A program made the translations under genes and the position numbers. Shown here in pieces: positions 8,470 through 17,498 of a DNA stretch of 64,000 bases. The notes beneath the pieces were generated by a model. The model searched no databases. It was not told the DNA's origin and was given only the letters and a program-made list of their open reading frames with translations. The stretch lies in NCBI GenBank assembly GCA_965219005.1, contig CBDCMS010000002.1:1240001-1304000 (forward strand). The letters are read 5' to 3'. The first letter of the stretch is position 1. Each line of letters opens with the position of its first letter. The DNA comes from CAUZIZ01 sp965219005 (GTDB lineage Bacteria; Acidobacteriota; UBA6911; RPQK01; JAJDTT01).

Positions 8470-10293
8470 ATGCTGTTTGCAGCGCACAACATATCGAGCC
8501 TGGTTCTACTGACGTTGATCGCAGGGCTAGCTGCTGTTCCGCTTGCTGCCCAGGATCTGACTGTTAAAGCCTACCTGGATAGGGGCTCGGTCCGGTTGGG
8601 AGAGCGCTTTACGCTCTCAGTCGAGATAGCCGGTAGCGGTTCCCGTTCGGCGGAAGACCCTGAGCTACCCGAGATGGAAGATTTTGCCGCCTTCCTGGGC
8701 AGCGGAAGCTCACAGCAGATTCAACTGATCAATGGTCGGGTGTCGTCCTCCAAGACGACCAACTTTACCTTTCAGGCGACTAGCGTTGGCGATTTTGAGA
8801 TCGGAGCGATCAAGGTAAAGTTGAGACGTGGAGTCCACAAAACCAGCCCGTTGAAGATTCAAGTTACACAGGTTTCGCAGCCTCAGGGCCCCTCCCCAAA
8901 GCGATTCCCCCAAGAGTCCTTCCCCTCAGAAGGGGATCTGTTTGTCCGAGCGGAGGTCAACAAGCAACGTGCCTATCAGAATGAGGCAATTGTTCTGAGC
9001 TATAAGATCTATACACGAGTCAACGTTTCCTCCTACAGCATCTCGAAGCAGCCCGGCACCACCGGATTCTGGGTCGAAGAGGAACCCCAGCAAAAACAGG
9101 CCACGACGTCCGCTGAAGTGGTCGGAGGTAAGCGATACACCGTTGCCACAATCAAGAAGATGATCCTCTTTCCAACGAGCCCGGGTGCCAAGACCATCAG
9201 CCCCCTCGTTCTCGAGTGTGAGGTGAAAGTGCGTCGTCGTTCCAGAGATCCCTTCAGGGGTTTTTTCAGCGGCGGTTTAATCGGTGAGGTCAGGAGGCAA
9301 CTGGTTTCTTCGCAGGAGCTGAAGGTTGAGGTTCTCCCTCTTCCTGATAACGGAAAACCCGTCGACTTCAAAGGAGCGGTGGGTGCATTCTCAGTGAAGA
9401 GTTGGATCGACAAACCCGGCGTCAAGGCACATGAAGCGGTGACGCTCAGGGTCCAGGTTGCTGGAGCAGGTAACTTTTCCACCCTGACCCCGCCCGAGGT
9501 CCCCATTCCCACAGCCTTCGAAACCTACCCCCCCAAGCTGAGTCAGAAGCTGAAACCAACAGTAAAGGGCCTATCTGGGGAAAAGGTCTACGAGTACGTA
9601 TTGATACCACGATCTGTAGGGTCTCAGCGGATCGGTCCGGTGGAGCTCGCCTACTTCGATCCCTCCGCCGCCAAATACAATCTGGCCCGTTCAGATGAGA
9701 TCATCATCGATGTTGCTCCAGGGGAAGAGGCCCTTTCCGCGAGTCCGGGTATGTCCAAGCAGGAACTGAAGCTGATTGGACAGGACATCCGCTTTATCAA
9801 AGGCGATCCGGCTACTTTTCGGAAGGTCGGAGCTACAATCTTCGGGCACTACACTTTCTGGATTCCACTGCTTTTTCCTTTGGCCTGTCTGGCCGGGGCA
9901 CTGGGCTATAGAAGACATCTGGACCGCCTGAGTGGAGACGTCGCCTATGCGCGCGATCGACGGGCTGTGCGGCTAGCTCGAAAGCGGCTTGGGTTGGCGC
10001 GCTCCTACATCGGCGAGGCAACCCAGCGGGAGTTCTTTGGAGAGGTCGGAAAGGCTCTCATGGGCTTCCTGGGTGACAAGCTGAACATCGCAGAGGCGGG
10101 AATGGTAAGTGATGAGGTGGGGCGACAGCTCCTTCAGCGCGAAGTCCCCCAGGAGACCGTGGGGCGCTATTTTGAGTGCATGAAGACTTGTGACTTGAAA
10201 CGCTTTGCTCCATCTGACGCCAGCATCTCCGAGATGAAGAATCTCCTGGACGAGGCGGAAGCTGCAATGGTCGAAGTCGATAGACATCTTTGA
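8470..10293 (+). CDS. batD: BatD family protein (oxygen tolerance)
   Basis: 607 residues, normal for BatD. A signal peptide (residues 1-26, ending AVPLAAQ) is followed by an Ig-like repeat beginning LTVKAYLDRGSVRLGERFTL, a second and third beta-rich unit (residues 155-440; EVNKQRAYQNEAIVLSYKIY is the family motif), a membrane helix near residues 455-477, and a cytoplasmic helical domain. It follows the TPR gene after 11 bases. Together with the short BatD-like gene at 4492, the operon carries two proteins of this type. Confidence 0.87.
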   Translation: MLFAAHNISSLVLLTLIAGLAAVPLAAQDLTVKAYLDRGSVRLGERFTLSVEIAGSGSRSAEDPELPEMEDFAAFLGSGSSQQIQLINGRVSSSKTTNFTFQATSVGDFEIGAIKVKLRRGVHKTSPLKIQVTQVSQPQGPSPKRFPQESFPSEGDLFVRAEVNKQRAYQNEAIVLSYKIYTRVNVSSYSISKQPGTTGFWVEEEPQQKQATTSAEVVGGKRYTVATIKKMILFPTSPGAKTISPLVLECEVKVRRRSRDPFRGFFSGGLIGEVRRQLVSSQELKVEVLPLPDNGKPVDFKGAVGAFSVKSWIDKPGVKAHEAVTLRVQVAGAGNFSTLTPPEVPIPTAFETYPPKLSQKLKPTVKGLSGEKVYEYVLIPRSVGSQRIGPVELAYFDPSAAKYNLARSDEIIIDVAPGEEALSASPGMSKQELKLIGQDIRFIKGDPATFRKVGATIFGHYTFWIPLLFPLACLAGALGYRRHLDRLSGDVAYARDRRAVRLARKRLGLARSYIGEATQREFFGEVGKALMGFLGDKLNIAEAGMVSDEVGRQLLQREVPQETVGRYFECMKTCDLKRFAPSDASISEMKNLLDEAEAAMVEVDRHL

Positions 10294-10307
10294 GGCAAGA
10301 TCGAGCG

Positions 10308-11153
10308 GTGAGTATTGGGTCTTCTGATACGACAACGAGTTGGTGGCAGCGGACTCGTGATAGGCGCGTCTTACGAGCTCCGGCTGGCTGGCTGATCCTT
10401 GTCGGCCTACAGGGGCTGGTGTTGGGAGTCCTGGCGCTGGGAACGGCTCTTGGACAAGACCAGCAGCAGCTATTCAGGCAGGGCAACCGCTTCTACGAAG
10501 AGGGAGCGTTTGACCAGGCCCTAAGCGCCTACAGGGAGATCTTGGCACAGGGCTATGAGAGCGGCCCCCTCTATTTCAATGTCGGAAACTGTTATTACAA
10601 GCTAGGTCAGACTGGAGAGGCAGTGCTCTTCTTCGAGCGTGCCCGTCGATTGATCCCGGGCGACGAGGATCTCCAGGCAAATCTGGCCTTGGCCAATCTG
10701 AGGGTGGTTGACAAAGTCCCTGAGCTTCCCGAGTTCTGGCCAATCACGGTCGCTAATGCTCTCATCACCCTACTTTCGAGACGAGTGTTACTCGGCGTGA
10801 CCCTTTCTCTCTATTTTGTTTTCCTGACGTCGATCATTGTGAGGACGCTGGCAAGAAGAGGAACTGTCCAGTCGCTGGGTAGCAGATCAGCGATTCTGAG
10901 CGGAGCTCTGCTCCTCATATTCGGTCTGCTCCTGGTGGCCCAGATCCAGCAGACGCAAGAGCACAATCACGCAGTCATCATGATTCCAACGGCTCACGTG
11001 ATGAGTGCTCCGGGTCCCGAGGGAGTGGAGGTCTTCACCCTGCATGAGGGCACCAGAGTCAGAATCGATCAGACTTCAGGAAAGTGGGTAGAGATTGTCC
11101 TCTCGGACGGAAATGTGGGCTGGCTCGAAGCCGAGACCCTGGAAGTGATCTAA
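10308..11153 (+). CDS. batE: TPR and SH3-like membrane protein, BatE type
   Basis: About 281 residues from GTG 10308; a TTG at 10290 overlapping the batD stop is an alternative start. An N-terminal hydrophobic helix (GWLILVGLQGLVLGVLALG) is followed by TPR units (QGNRFYEEGAFDQALSAY; SGPLYFNVGNCYYKLG), two further membrane helices (about residues 165-185 and 198-218) and a C-terminal bacterial SH3-like domain (VMSAPGPEGVEVFTLHEGT to the end). This TPR-2TM-SH3 layout is the BatE pattern. It is the last gene of the operon; about 700 bases of non-coding, repeat-bearing sequence follow. Confidence 0.82.
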   Translation: MSIGSSDTTTSWWQRTRDRRVLRAPAGWLILVGLQGLVLGVLALGTALGQDQQQLFRQGNRFYEEGAFDQALSAYREILAQGYESGPLYFNVGNCYYKLGQTGEAVLFFERARRLIPGDEDLQANLALANLRVVDKVPELPEFWPITVANALITLLSRRVLLGVTLSLYFVFLTSIIVRTLARRGTVQSLGSRSAILSGALLLIFGLLLVAQIQQTQEHNHAVIMIPTAHVMSAPGPEGVEVFTLHEGTRVRIDQTSGKWVEIVLSDGNVGWLEAETLEVI

Positions 11154-11346
11154 GTGCTCTGATGATTCCCGCCAACTCCCTGTGTCTACGACGTGGCGGC
11201 GGTCTCCGGGCCGCCGGGCGTCGAGCCAACGGCTCGAAAGAATGGGACTTTGGCCTGGAGACCGAAGCCACGCTTGCCAATGAAGTTTCGGCTTGGTGCC
11301 ACTCCCAGAAGCGCTGGCCCCATTCGAGAAAGAAACTTCCCGAGCT

Positions 11347-11380
11347 ATGGAAGCCTGAAGCGCGAGCGAGGGGTTGGGGA
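11347..11380 (+). repeat. 34-nt dispersed repeat, copy 1
   Basis: Sequence begins ATGGAAGCCTGAAGCGCGAG and ends GAGGGGTTGGGGA. It is identical over 34 nt to copies at 56428-56461 (opposite strand) and 56519-56552. The flank TTCGAGAAAGAAACTTCCCGA just upstream (from about 11322) is also shared with the 56.4 kb copies. Confidence 0.9.
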
Positions 11381-11404
11381 TCTGCGAGATTCTGCTGTTG
11401 TCCA

Positions 11405-11532
11405 GCTCTCTCCTCGGAACTGGGGTTCCTATTGCTGAACGGTCAAGTCGTTCGCGGCTCTGTTGCCTGCAGCTGTTTCCGGTACTGTTCACTGATCGCT
11501 TCACCACTGCTCACTATTCAAGTTTCAGCTTA
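11405..11532 (+). repeat. ~130-bp dispersed repeat, copy 1
   Basis: Matches 63259-63388 with gaps. Shared blocks include CTCTCTCCTCGG, a 23-nt identical block (TCAAGTCGTTCGCGGCTCTG continuing TTG, at 11442-11464 and 63296-63318), GCTGTTTCCGG, CACTGCTCAC and a terminal TTTCAGCTTAG. The last word also occurs inverted at 20397-20407. Confidence 0.85.
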
Positions 11533-11853
11533 GGAGGGTGCTTTCACCCTTGCTTCAGACTTACAATGGAGAACGAGCTACCCTGGTTACGGTGCTCGGA
11601 AGAGGACGTTCCTCGAAGGGAGTGTTGAAAAACTGCCCGTCCCGAAGTGATTGAGGTGGTACCTGGGAGTGTGGAAGCATTCCTTGATGTACCTTTTTCG
11701 GGGCGAAGAACCCTCTTCCGATTTGCCTCAGAGTAGCTCGTTACGGTAGCAGCGGACCCGGAGAACACAGAGACCGCGCGGGGAGCTGGGGAGGTGCCTG
11801 TTGCCCCCACGCAATCTCTGCTTCCGGGTTCGCTACTCAGCTGTGTTTGCCAA

Positions 11854-12375
11854 TCAGACTCCTCCCCCATCGTCGACTACATCTGTCTCCGGCGGGTTGG
11901 TAGGCGTGTGCAGCAGTCCAAGCGCCGAGAAGGCGTGGACGACGGGACGAACTCTTGCCGCAGCCTGAAGTATCTCCATTTTCCTGAGCTGTTCGTCATC
12001 CAGCATGTCGCCAAAGGCCTGTCTGTAGGCCGCGTGGCATCGGCGAATCTCCTGCTTGACTGCGTGGATCTCGATTACCAGGTCGCCGACGAGCTTACTC
12101 GAGGGTGGATCCTGGGCGAGCGCTTCTTTGAGTGCCGCGTGGAGTCTCTTCAAGTCGTCGCGTCTCGGTCCGACACACTTCCTCAGGTCCTCCCTGAGTT
12201 CGATGAAGCGGGCCACCTGCTGTGGAGACATGTCCAGGTAGCGCACCATGATACGTACAGGTTTCGGAATGTCAGTCCCGTCCTCAGGAGGCTCGGACTG
12301 GCCAAACAAAGACAGGCCCATCATGCAGATTGCCGCCCAAGCGATTGTCGAATTACGAAAGAATTGCTTATTCAT
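11854..12375 (-). CDS. Spy/CpxP-like periplasmic protein
   Basis: 173 residues. A signal peptide (residues 1-26, ending LSLFGQS) is followed by an almost wholly helical, charged mature part with long amphipathic helices (VRYLDMSPQQVARFIELRED; then SSKLVGDLVIEIHAVKQEIR). The MSPQQ and MLDDEQLRKM words are LTxxQ-like, as in CpxP/Spy/ZraP periplasmic chaperone or sensor proteins. A good ribosome-binding site (AAGGAG) precedes the ATG. It is last of four minus-strand genes behind an ECF sigma factor. Metal or misfolded-protein sensing is an inference from the family. Confidence 0.7.
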   Translation of the reverse strand: MNKQFFRNSTIAWAAICMMGLSLFGQSEPPEDGTDIPKPVRIMVRYLDMSPQQVARFIELREDLRKCVGPRRDDLKRLHAALKEALAQDPPSSKLVGDLVIEIHAVKQEIRRCHAAYRQAFGDMLDDEQLRKMEILQAAARVRPVVHAFSALGLLHTPTNPPETDVVDDGGGV

Positions 12376-12419
12376 TGAAATGATCTCCTTGTATTCTTGA
12401 TTTCAGCGTTCAATAACAC

Positions 12420-12890
12420 TCACGGACGACGGTCATTGGTCTGGGGCTGAAAACGTCGGCGATTCTGATCGCGACGATTCTGCTGTCGCCTTTTCAGGCG
12501 CTCCAACCTGAAGACCTGTTCCTTCGTGAGCTTCCTCTTGATTCGGACCGCGAGAATCAGCTGCGCGCGCTTGATCCTCCTCTCGAGGTCCAGGACCTGA
12601 TCCAACTGAGCTAGCAGCTCATCGTCATTGGTATCAGAATTTCGCATCAGGACCGCCAACTTTTCCACGGTTCCCTGAAGCTCCCACTGCAAAGACGTGA
12701 ACTCGGATTGGGCGCGGATTACTTCCGCCTTGATGTATTCCCCTTGTTCATCTGTCAGTTGCAGGGCTTGCCGGTGGCGCATGATCAGGTCCGGCCGAAC
12801 CAGATAGCGCTCCAGCACGTTTGGAGTAAGGTCTTGGGCCCAGACCCCACCCAACTGAAGAACGGTAATTATTGCGACTAGTTTTTTCAT
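12420..12890 (-). CDS. Spy/CpxP-like periplasmic protein
   Basis: 156 residues. It has a short signal peptide (residues 1-18, cut after GVWA) and a helical mature domain with two LTxxQ-type motifs: LTDEQGEYIKAE near residue 45 and LTKEQVFRLERLKRR near residue 124. The tail is very basic and Gln-rich (RRQQNRRDQNRRR). The GGGGGAG just upstream is a likely ribosome-binding site. It lies between the sigma-factor/membrane-protein pair and a second protein of the same type, so the four genes probably form one envelope-stress unit. Confidence 0.75.
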   Translation of the reverse strand: MKKLVAIITVLQLGGVWAQDLTPNVLERYLVRPDLIMRHRQALQLTDEQGEYIKAEVIRAQSEFTSLQWELQGTVEKLAVLMRNSDTNDDELLAQLDQVLDLERRIKRAQLILAVRIKRKLTKEQVFRLERLKRRQQNRRDQNRRRFQPQTNDRRP

Positions 12891-12942
12891 TTCTCCCCCC
12901 CTGGGTTCCTGATTGTTGGCGTCTGCATAATCCAGTGCTCTC

Positions 12943-13311
12943 CTACCATGCGCTCTCTCCTGTCCAAATGGTGGCTCCGGTTTCGAGCTTCGGAAGTGTC
13001 GTTACGAGCTGATCCTCTGGCACATTCAGCAGGAAGTTTGTCGGGGACTGCCAATCGTACAGTGAAGCTGTAGGCTGCGGAGTCGGCGCAGCCGGCGGAC
13101 GCGCAAATTCGAGCAAGAGCGGGGCGCTGGCCACGAGAAGCAGAACCAGTGCAACTGCAGCCGAGTAACGAAACACGGGGAGCATGGATTGCCAGCGAGA
13201 AGCACGAGGAGCATTCAAAACCTCGTGAAAGGAAGGAGCTTGAGGCTCGTCTTCTTCCCGAAGCTGCTTAAATAAGTGCTCGATTTTGGTGTCGTCCCAC
13301 TTCGTAGTCAT
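12943..13311 (-). CDS. small single-pass membrane protein, candidate anti-sigma factor
   Basis: 122 residues. A cytoplasmic N-terminal part of about 45 residues (MTTKWDDTKIEHLFKQLREE) is followed by one membrane helix (about residues 48-68, YSAAVALVLLLVASAPLLLE) and a periplasmic Pro-rich stretch. It starts 44 bases inside the sigma-factor gene, an arrangement that strongly suggests a translationally coupled regulator. No zinc-binding HxxxCxxC anti-sigma motif is seen, so the anti-sigma role is inferred only from topology and overlap. Confidence 0.6.
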   Translation of the reverse strand: MTTKWDDTKIEHLFKQLREEDEPQAPSFHEVLNAPRASRWQSMLPVFRYSAAVALVLLLVASAPLLLEFARPPAAPTPQPTASLYDWQSPTNFLLNVPEDQLVTTLPKLETGATIWTGESAW

Positions 13312-13819
13312 GATGTAATCCTGATTTCTCGATTTCTTCCTTCAACCTGTTTTTACCGCGATGGTAGTGCGTTCGGGCGGAACCGACTGAAACTCCCATC
13401 ACCCCTGCTGCTTCTTCTACGGTTAGGTCATGATAGAAGACCAGCTCCAATACCTGCCGTTGCCGCTGCGACAGATCGGTGAGTATCCGCCGCATAAGTG
13501 TTCGCAGCTGGATTCGATAGATGCTCTCCACAGAGGCCGGCCTGACGGCCGGCAACTCGGTGGCAGCGACCTGCAGGTGTCGCAAACTGCGAAGGAGCTT
13601 CCGTTTCGCCTTACTCGCGGTGTTGCGCACGGCTGAGAACAGCCAGGTCTTGAAAATGGATCGCTCCTCGAAGGAAGCGCTTCGCTCCAGAATGTTGAGA
13701 TAGACCGTCTGAAGCACGTCCTCCGCCTCGTTCCGGTCTCCGTCGCAGCAAAAGAGAGCCCAACGGTATGCTGATGTATGATGATTCTCTAGTAGCATTC
13801 TGAGCTTAGCCTGCTCCAT
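13268..13819 (-). CDS. ECF-type RNA polymerase sigma factor
   Basis: 183 residues, typical size. Region 2 is clear (DRNEAEDVLQTVYLNILERS, then FKTWLFSAVRNTASKAKR), and so is region 4 (LSQRQRQVLELVFYHDLTVE, then EAAGVMGVSVGSARTHYHRG). It is first of a four-gene minus-strand group with an overlapping membrane protein and two Spy-like proteins. The 210 bases upstream probably hold an autoregulated promoter, but no sequence was recognised with confidence. Confidence 0.93.
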   Translation of the reverse strand: MEQAKLRMLLENHHTSAYRWALFCCDGDRNEAEDVLQTVYLNILERSASFEERSIFKTWLFSAVRNTASKAKRKLLRSLRHLQVAATELPAVRPASVESIYRIQLRTLMRRILTDLSQRQRQVLELVFYHDLTVEEAAGVMGVSVGSARTHYHRGKNRLKEEIEKSGLHHDYEVGRHQNRALI

Positions 13820-14030
13820 TACTTTCAGAAATCACTCGACATCCACTGTCAACAGCATTAGTCCCATCAGCAGGCGTTTTATATGACACGTCTCCTTCGG
13901 AAATATAGCGAGGGGCACATTTTCCAGTCAATTGGCGGCTCTTGCATGATTGCCACGCTCGCGAAGCTCGGCAGGTTTTTCGAGTTCTGGGTCAGTCCGC
14001 GAGGACGAAAGAAGCACCTCGCCAGAGGGA

Positions 14031-17000
14031 CTAGAGCGCTGAACCTCTTTCCAGGAAGGCAAATAGGTCGACCAGATCGCTAAGACCCATTGTGTCGAGC
14101 AGATCCTCAGGCATGATCGAGACCTCGGAAAGGCGATTCTCGACGATTTCCTGTTTGTCCAGCTCGATCCGCTCTCCGTTGGCGGTGATCAGGATCAGGC
14201 TGGAATCGGACTCTCCTGCGACCATGCCGGTCACGGTCTCATTGTCTTTCAAATCCACCACCACACCTGTGTACTGATCCGAAATAACGCGGGAGGGATA
14301 CATGATGGACTCCAGGATCTCGCCCCTTCGGAATCGGTTGACCGCCGTCGACAGGTCGGGTCCACCGCCGCGACCCTCCGTCCCGAAGACGTGGCAATTG
14401 GCGCACTTAGCCCGTCGAAAGACGATGCGTCCCTTGTCCACGTCGCCCTGCTCGTAACTCATGGGATCGAGTTCGAGATAACCACTGAGTTCAAGAAAAC
14501 TCATTTGGCCCAGGGGATTGCGCTCTTCTTCCTTGTCGCTATCTACCTCCGCCATGAGCTCTCGAGCCCTACGGGCTTGTTCTGCCAGGAAGCGCTCCTT
14601 CCGGCCCTCTGCCTGGGTGCGCTCCTCGGGCTCCAGAAGTGAGAGCGTGTCCGTCCACAGATTCTCTACGAAGCCTGCCATGCTGGCTGCTCCTGCCATC
14701 TCTCGTCCCCGGTCGAACCAGTCCACCAACCGTCCCCGCAGTGGCGCGTTCCAGCCCTCCCGGATCTCTCTCAGGGCGTAGACCGTATTGATCTCGTCTT
14801 CCTGGGAGCGCTCCGGCTGTAGCTGGTCGAGCATGGCCTCGATCGATCCAGGAGGCTGAAGGTAGGCCAGAAGTAGCTCCAGCTCACGGTTGAGCAGATG
14901 GTCTTCAGAGGGGTAGCGCTTCAATAGTCGGGGGCCGACCTTTGAGATGAATTGGTCGCGTGGGCCTTCTTTCGTCGCTGAACTACGGATCAAAGCCAAT
15001 TGGCAAACCCGGAGATAGCTGAAGAGGGAGGCATCCTTCGGTAGGGTTTGACTGTATTGGACGAGCCTCTCAAAGACGGCGCCCGCTCCAGCGGAATCGG
15101 TCTGTGTGTGGACTATTGCCAGGAGTCCCTCCAAGGCACGCCGGGGATGCGTCTTGATGCTGTCGCCGAGAACCATCGAAACCCAGGAATCTTGGGGTAG
15201 GCGCTGCAGCAGGAGTCGAGCCGCATAGCGAACGGCGCGGTCCGGATGGTCAAGCAGCTCGAACAACCGGTTGGGTAGATGGTCGTCTTTTGCCATCTGG
15301 GTGTCGCCCCCAAGCTCATTTCGGAGCAGGGATTCACACGCCCTGCGAATCACCAGCGGGTGGGTGTCGCCAAGGCTCCAAACCAGGGTCGAATAGGTGT
15401 CCTTCAGAGAATGGGTTCCCAAAAGGAGGACGGCCGCAGCTCTAGTTTCCGGGGACTCATCTTCTGCTAGAGAGCCCAACAGTGCCAGGTCGGGCCGCGG
15501 TCCCATGACCTGCAGCAGTTCCAAAGCCCGGACCCTGTCTCGGGCGCTACCTTGCTTGTCTTTCGCGACTTTGAGGAGTTCGGTTTCCCAGGCTGGACCA
15601 AGTTCTTCCCGCAAGCCGGAGATCCTATGTCGGGCCCAAGCCGAGCGGTGCATCGGCTGATCCAGGACCGCGGCAACGCCCGTTTTCTGCTTCTTGGAGG
15701 CGTTGTGATCGGTCCCCTTCCAAGCGACCCGGTAGAGACCCCCGGTAGTCGACCTTCCTCCCGCCGCAAAGTAGAGCAGGCCGTCCGGTCCAATGTCCAG
15801 ATCGGTCACATTGAGCGGTTGACCCTGAACGAAATCGATGCTGGAGCTATTGTAGGAGGCTCCCTTCTCCTCGGGAAAACTCACCCGAATTCGGCCTCGA
15901 GACCAATCACCCAGGAAGAGCGCTCCCTGGTATTTTTCGGGGTAGGTGTCGTGGTGGTAGAAGGCGATGCCGACCGGAGAACCTCTTCCCAGACTCTCGA
16001 TTCCGGGGAGAGTGTCAATGTAGGACTCGGGAAACTTGCCTGATCCTGTCCGCCAGCCATAGTCGGCTCCAGGTATACAGTGAAGCACGCGGATGGGTCG
16101 ATACCAGGGCAGCCCGACGTCCCATTCCATGTCTGAATCGAAGGTGAAGAGTTCCCCGCGCTCGTCGATGTCAAAGTCGAAGGCATTCCGAAAACCGCCG
16201 TTGATCTGACTCCACTTGTTCTGCCCCAGTTCCAGGCGGTGCAGGGTTCCAGCCGGGGCCCAGATCGTATTCGCGTGTCCCCTCGGATCCAGGTAGCGTT
16301 CCAGAAGATGGTCTTCCCGCAGCCCGCGAGAGGGTGAGAGGGGGTCGACGGAGACGTCGGGAAAAGAGTGGTTCCCGTACATGACATAGAGACTTCCGTC
16401 GAAGCCGGTGCGAATCGCATGCGGGCCGTGTTCGCCGATTCGTCCCCGCGACGCTGCGATCAACTTCACCTCATCGGCGTGATCGTCGCCGTCCAGGTCT
16501 TTGAGGCGATAGAGACCCGAACCTTGGGGCCCTTTGGAATTCACGAGGAGATCTCCCGGCCCCAGATAGTGCATCCCGTGGGCGGTTTCCACCTCGCTGG
16601 AGAAGTTCTCCATCGATTCGTATTTCCCATCGCCGTCGTCGTCGATCAGAACGTGTATCCCACCGTGTTCGAAGGCAACGACCGGCCGTCCAAGGTGATC
16701 GAAGGACAGGTTCACGACCGATTCCAAGAAGTCCTCGGGTACCACCGCCTCTACTTCGAAACCTTCCAGCACAGTGAAACGGTGCTGCAGCGCGTAGGTC
16801 CGCTTGGTCGGTTCAGACCGCTTCGCCTCGCCGTCGCTGAGATCCTTGATTGCGATGTCTTTGAACATGACCTGCATCGGGTCACCGGTGTGGAGTTGCA
16901 ACGCTATGATGCCCTCACTGGCACCTTTCGGGTCTTCGATCTCGCAGGCTGCCTGACCATTGAGGATCATCTTGATGCGGTCGTTCTGACAGTGGATCTC

Positions 17001-17489
17001 ATAGAGGTTCCAGTCGTCGAGCCGCGCGACAGAGTTGATGTCGGCCTGCTCCTGGGGAGTCATCCGTTTCCAGTACTCCATGATTCCCCGACCACCCTCG
17101 TCGTATAACATGCCGAAGTACTTCTCCACGGCAATGTCAGCCTGATAGCCCTTGACCACGTAGTCGGGAAACTGTTCGCTGCGAAACTGGATTCCGCTGT
17201 TTCCGTTCAGAATTTTGACCGACGCACGTAAGACGAAGTCAGAATAGGAGGTTCGGGTCGAAAGAAAGCTATTGTGGGTAAGTTTCACCTGTTCGGTCGA
17301 ACCGACGATGACGCCGTCGACGACTGTCCAAAGTCGCGAGTCGCCCAGCCAACCGGAAAGGTCCCGTCCGTTGAAAAGGGAAACAAACTCTGCTTCAGGA
17401 GCACTCTGCTGTTGGCAGGAAGGCAGCAAGGTGAGGAAAGAAAGGAGGAGAACAAGAACAGGCGAGGAAAGACGGCTACTAGTTGGCAT
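14031..17489 (-). CDS. DUF1080/propeller/HEAT/cytochrome c lipoprotein (PVC-type)
   Basis: 1152 residues. Lipoprotein signal ending in LLPSC. Residues about 33-215 are a DUF1080 (3-keto-disaccharide hydrolase-type, concanavalin-like) domain: FVSLFNGRDLSGWLGDSRLW, later NSGIQFRSEQFPD. Residues about 230-600 form a Glc/sorbosone-dehydrogenase-like beta-propeller of the PVC heme-binding type (RPVVAFEHGGIHVLIDDDGD; GPDGLLYFAAGGRSTTGGLY). Residues about 615-960 are HEAT-like helical repeats. A c-type cytochrome domain has CANCH at 1029-1033 and a likely axial Met near 1126 (SIMPEDLLD). Such proteins sit in the periplasm or cell envelope and are linked to sugar oxidation. It follows the DUF1501 gene after 9 bases. 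Confidence 0.88.
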   Translation of the reverse strand: MPTSSRLSSPVLVLLLSFLTLLPSCQQQSAPEAEFVSLFNGRDLSGWLGDSRLWTVVDGVIVGSTEQVKLTHNSFLSTRTSYSDFVLRASVKILNGNSGIQFRSEQFPDYVVKGYQADIAVEKYFGMLYDEGGRGIMEYWKRMTPQEQADINSVARLDDWNLYEIHCQNDRIKMILNGQAACEIEDPKGASEGIIALQLHTGDPMQVMFKDIAIKDLSDGEAKRSEPTKRTYALQHRFTVLEGFEVEAVVPEDFLESVVNLSFDHLGRPVVAFEHGGIHVLIDDDGDGKYESMENFSSEVETAHGMHYLGPGDLLVNSKGPQGSGLYRLKDLDGDDHADEVKLIAASRGRIGEHGPHAIRTGFDGSLYVMYGNHSFPDVSVDPLSPSRGLREDHLLERYLDPRGHANTIWAPAGTLHRLELGQNKWSQINGGFRNAFDFDIDERGELFTFDSDMEWDVGLPWYRPIRVLHCIPGADYGWRTGSGKFPESYIDTLPGIESLGRGSPVGIAFYHHDTYPEKYQGALFLGDWSRGRIRVSFPEEKGASYNSSSIDFVQGQPLNVTDLDIGPDGLLYFAAGGRSTTGGLYRVAWKGTDHNASKKQKTGVAAVLDQPMHRSAWARHRISGLREELGPAWETELLKVAKDKQGSARDRVRALELLQVMGPRPDLALLGSLAEDESPETRAAAVLLLGTHSLKDTYSTLVWSLGDTHPLVIRRACESLLRNELGGDTQMAKDDHLPNRLFELLDHPDRAVRYAARLLLQRLPQDSWVSMVLGDSIKTHPRRALEGLLAIVHTQTDSAGAGAVFERLVQYSQTLPKDASLFSYLRVCQLALIRSSATKEGPRDQFISKVGPRLLKRYPSEDHLLNRELELLLAYLQPPGSIEAMLDQLQPERSQEDEINTVYALREIREGWNAPLRGRLVDWFDRGREMAGAASMAGFVENLWTDTLSLLEPEERTQAEGRKERFLAEQARRARELMAEVDSDKEEERNPLGQMSFLELSGYLELDPMSYEQGDVDKGRIVFRRAKCANCHVFGTEGRGGGPDLSTAVNRFRRGEILESIMYPSRVISDQYTGVVVDLKDNETVTGMVAGESDSSLILITANGERIELDKQEIVENRLSEVSIMPEDLLDTMGLSDLVDLFAFLERGSAL

Positions 17490-17498
17490 AGGGCGGCG

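Larger units (their letters stand above)
11154..11853. other. 700-bp intergenic region with dispersed repeats
   Basis: No convincing gene. Small hairpin-forming words occur near 11190-11240 (GGCGGC/GCCGCC; CGAGCC/GGCTCG), followed by a copy of the palindromic 34-nt repeat (11347-11380) and a copy of a roughly 130-bp repeat (11405-11532) that recurs inside the nuo operon. From 11565 to 11750 there is an imperfect fold-back with AACGAGCTACC and GTAGCTCGTTACGG words. It lies between two convergent operons, so transcription terminators are expected here, but no hairpin with a clear T-tract stands out. Confidence 0.7.

Noticed and set aside
7724..8470. Hydrophobic minus-strand frame opposite batC
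   Set aside because: Its Leu/Ile runs are the complement of the Gln/Asp/Glu-rich codons of the TPR protein tail.
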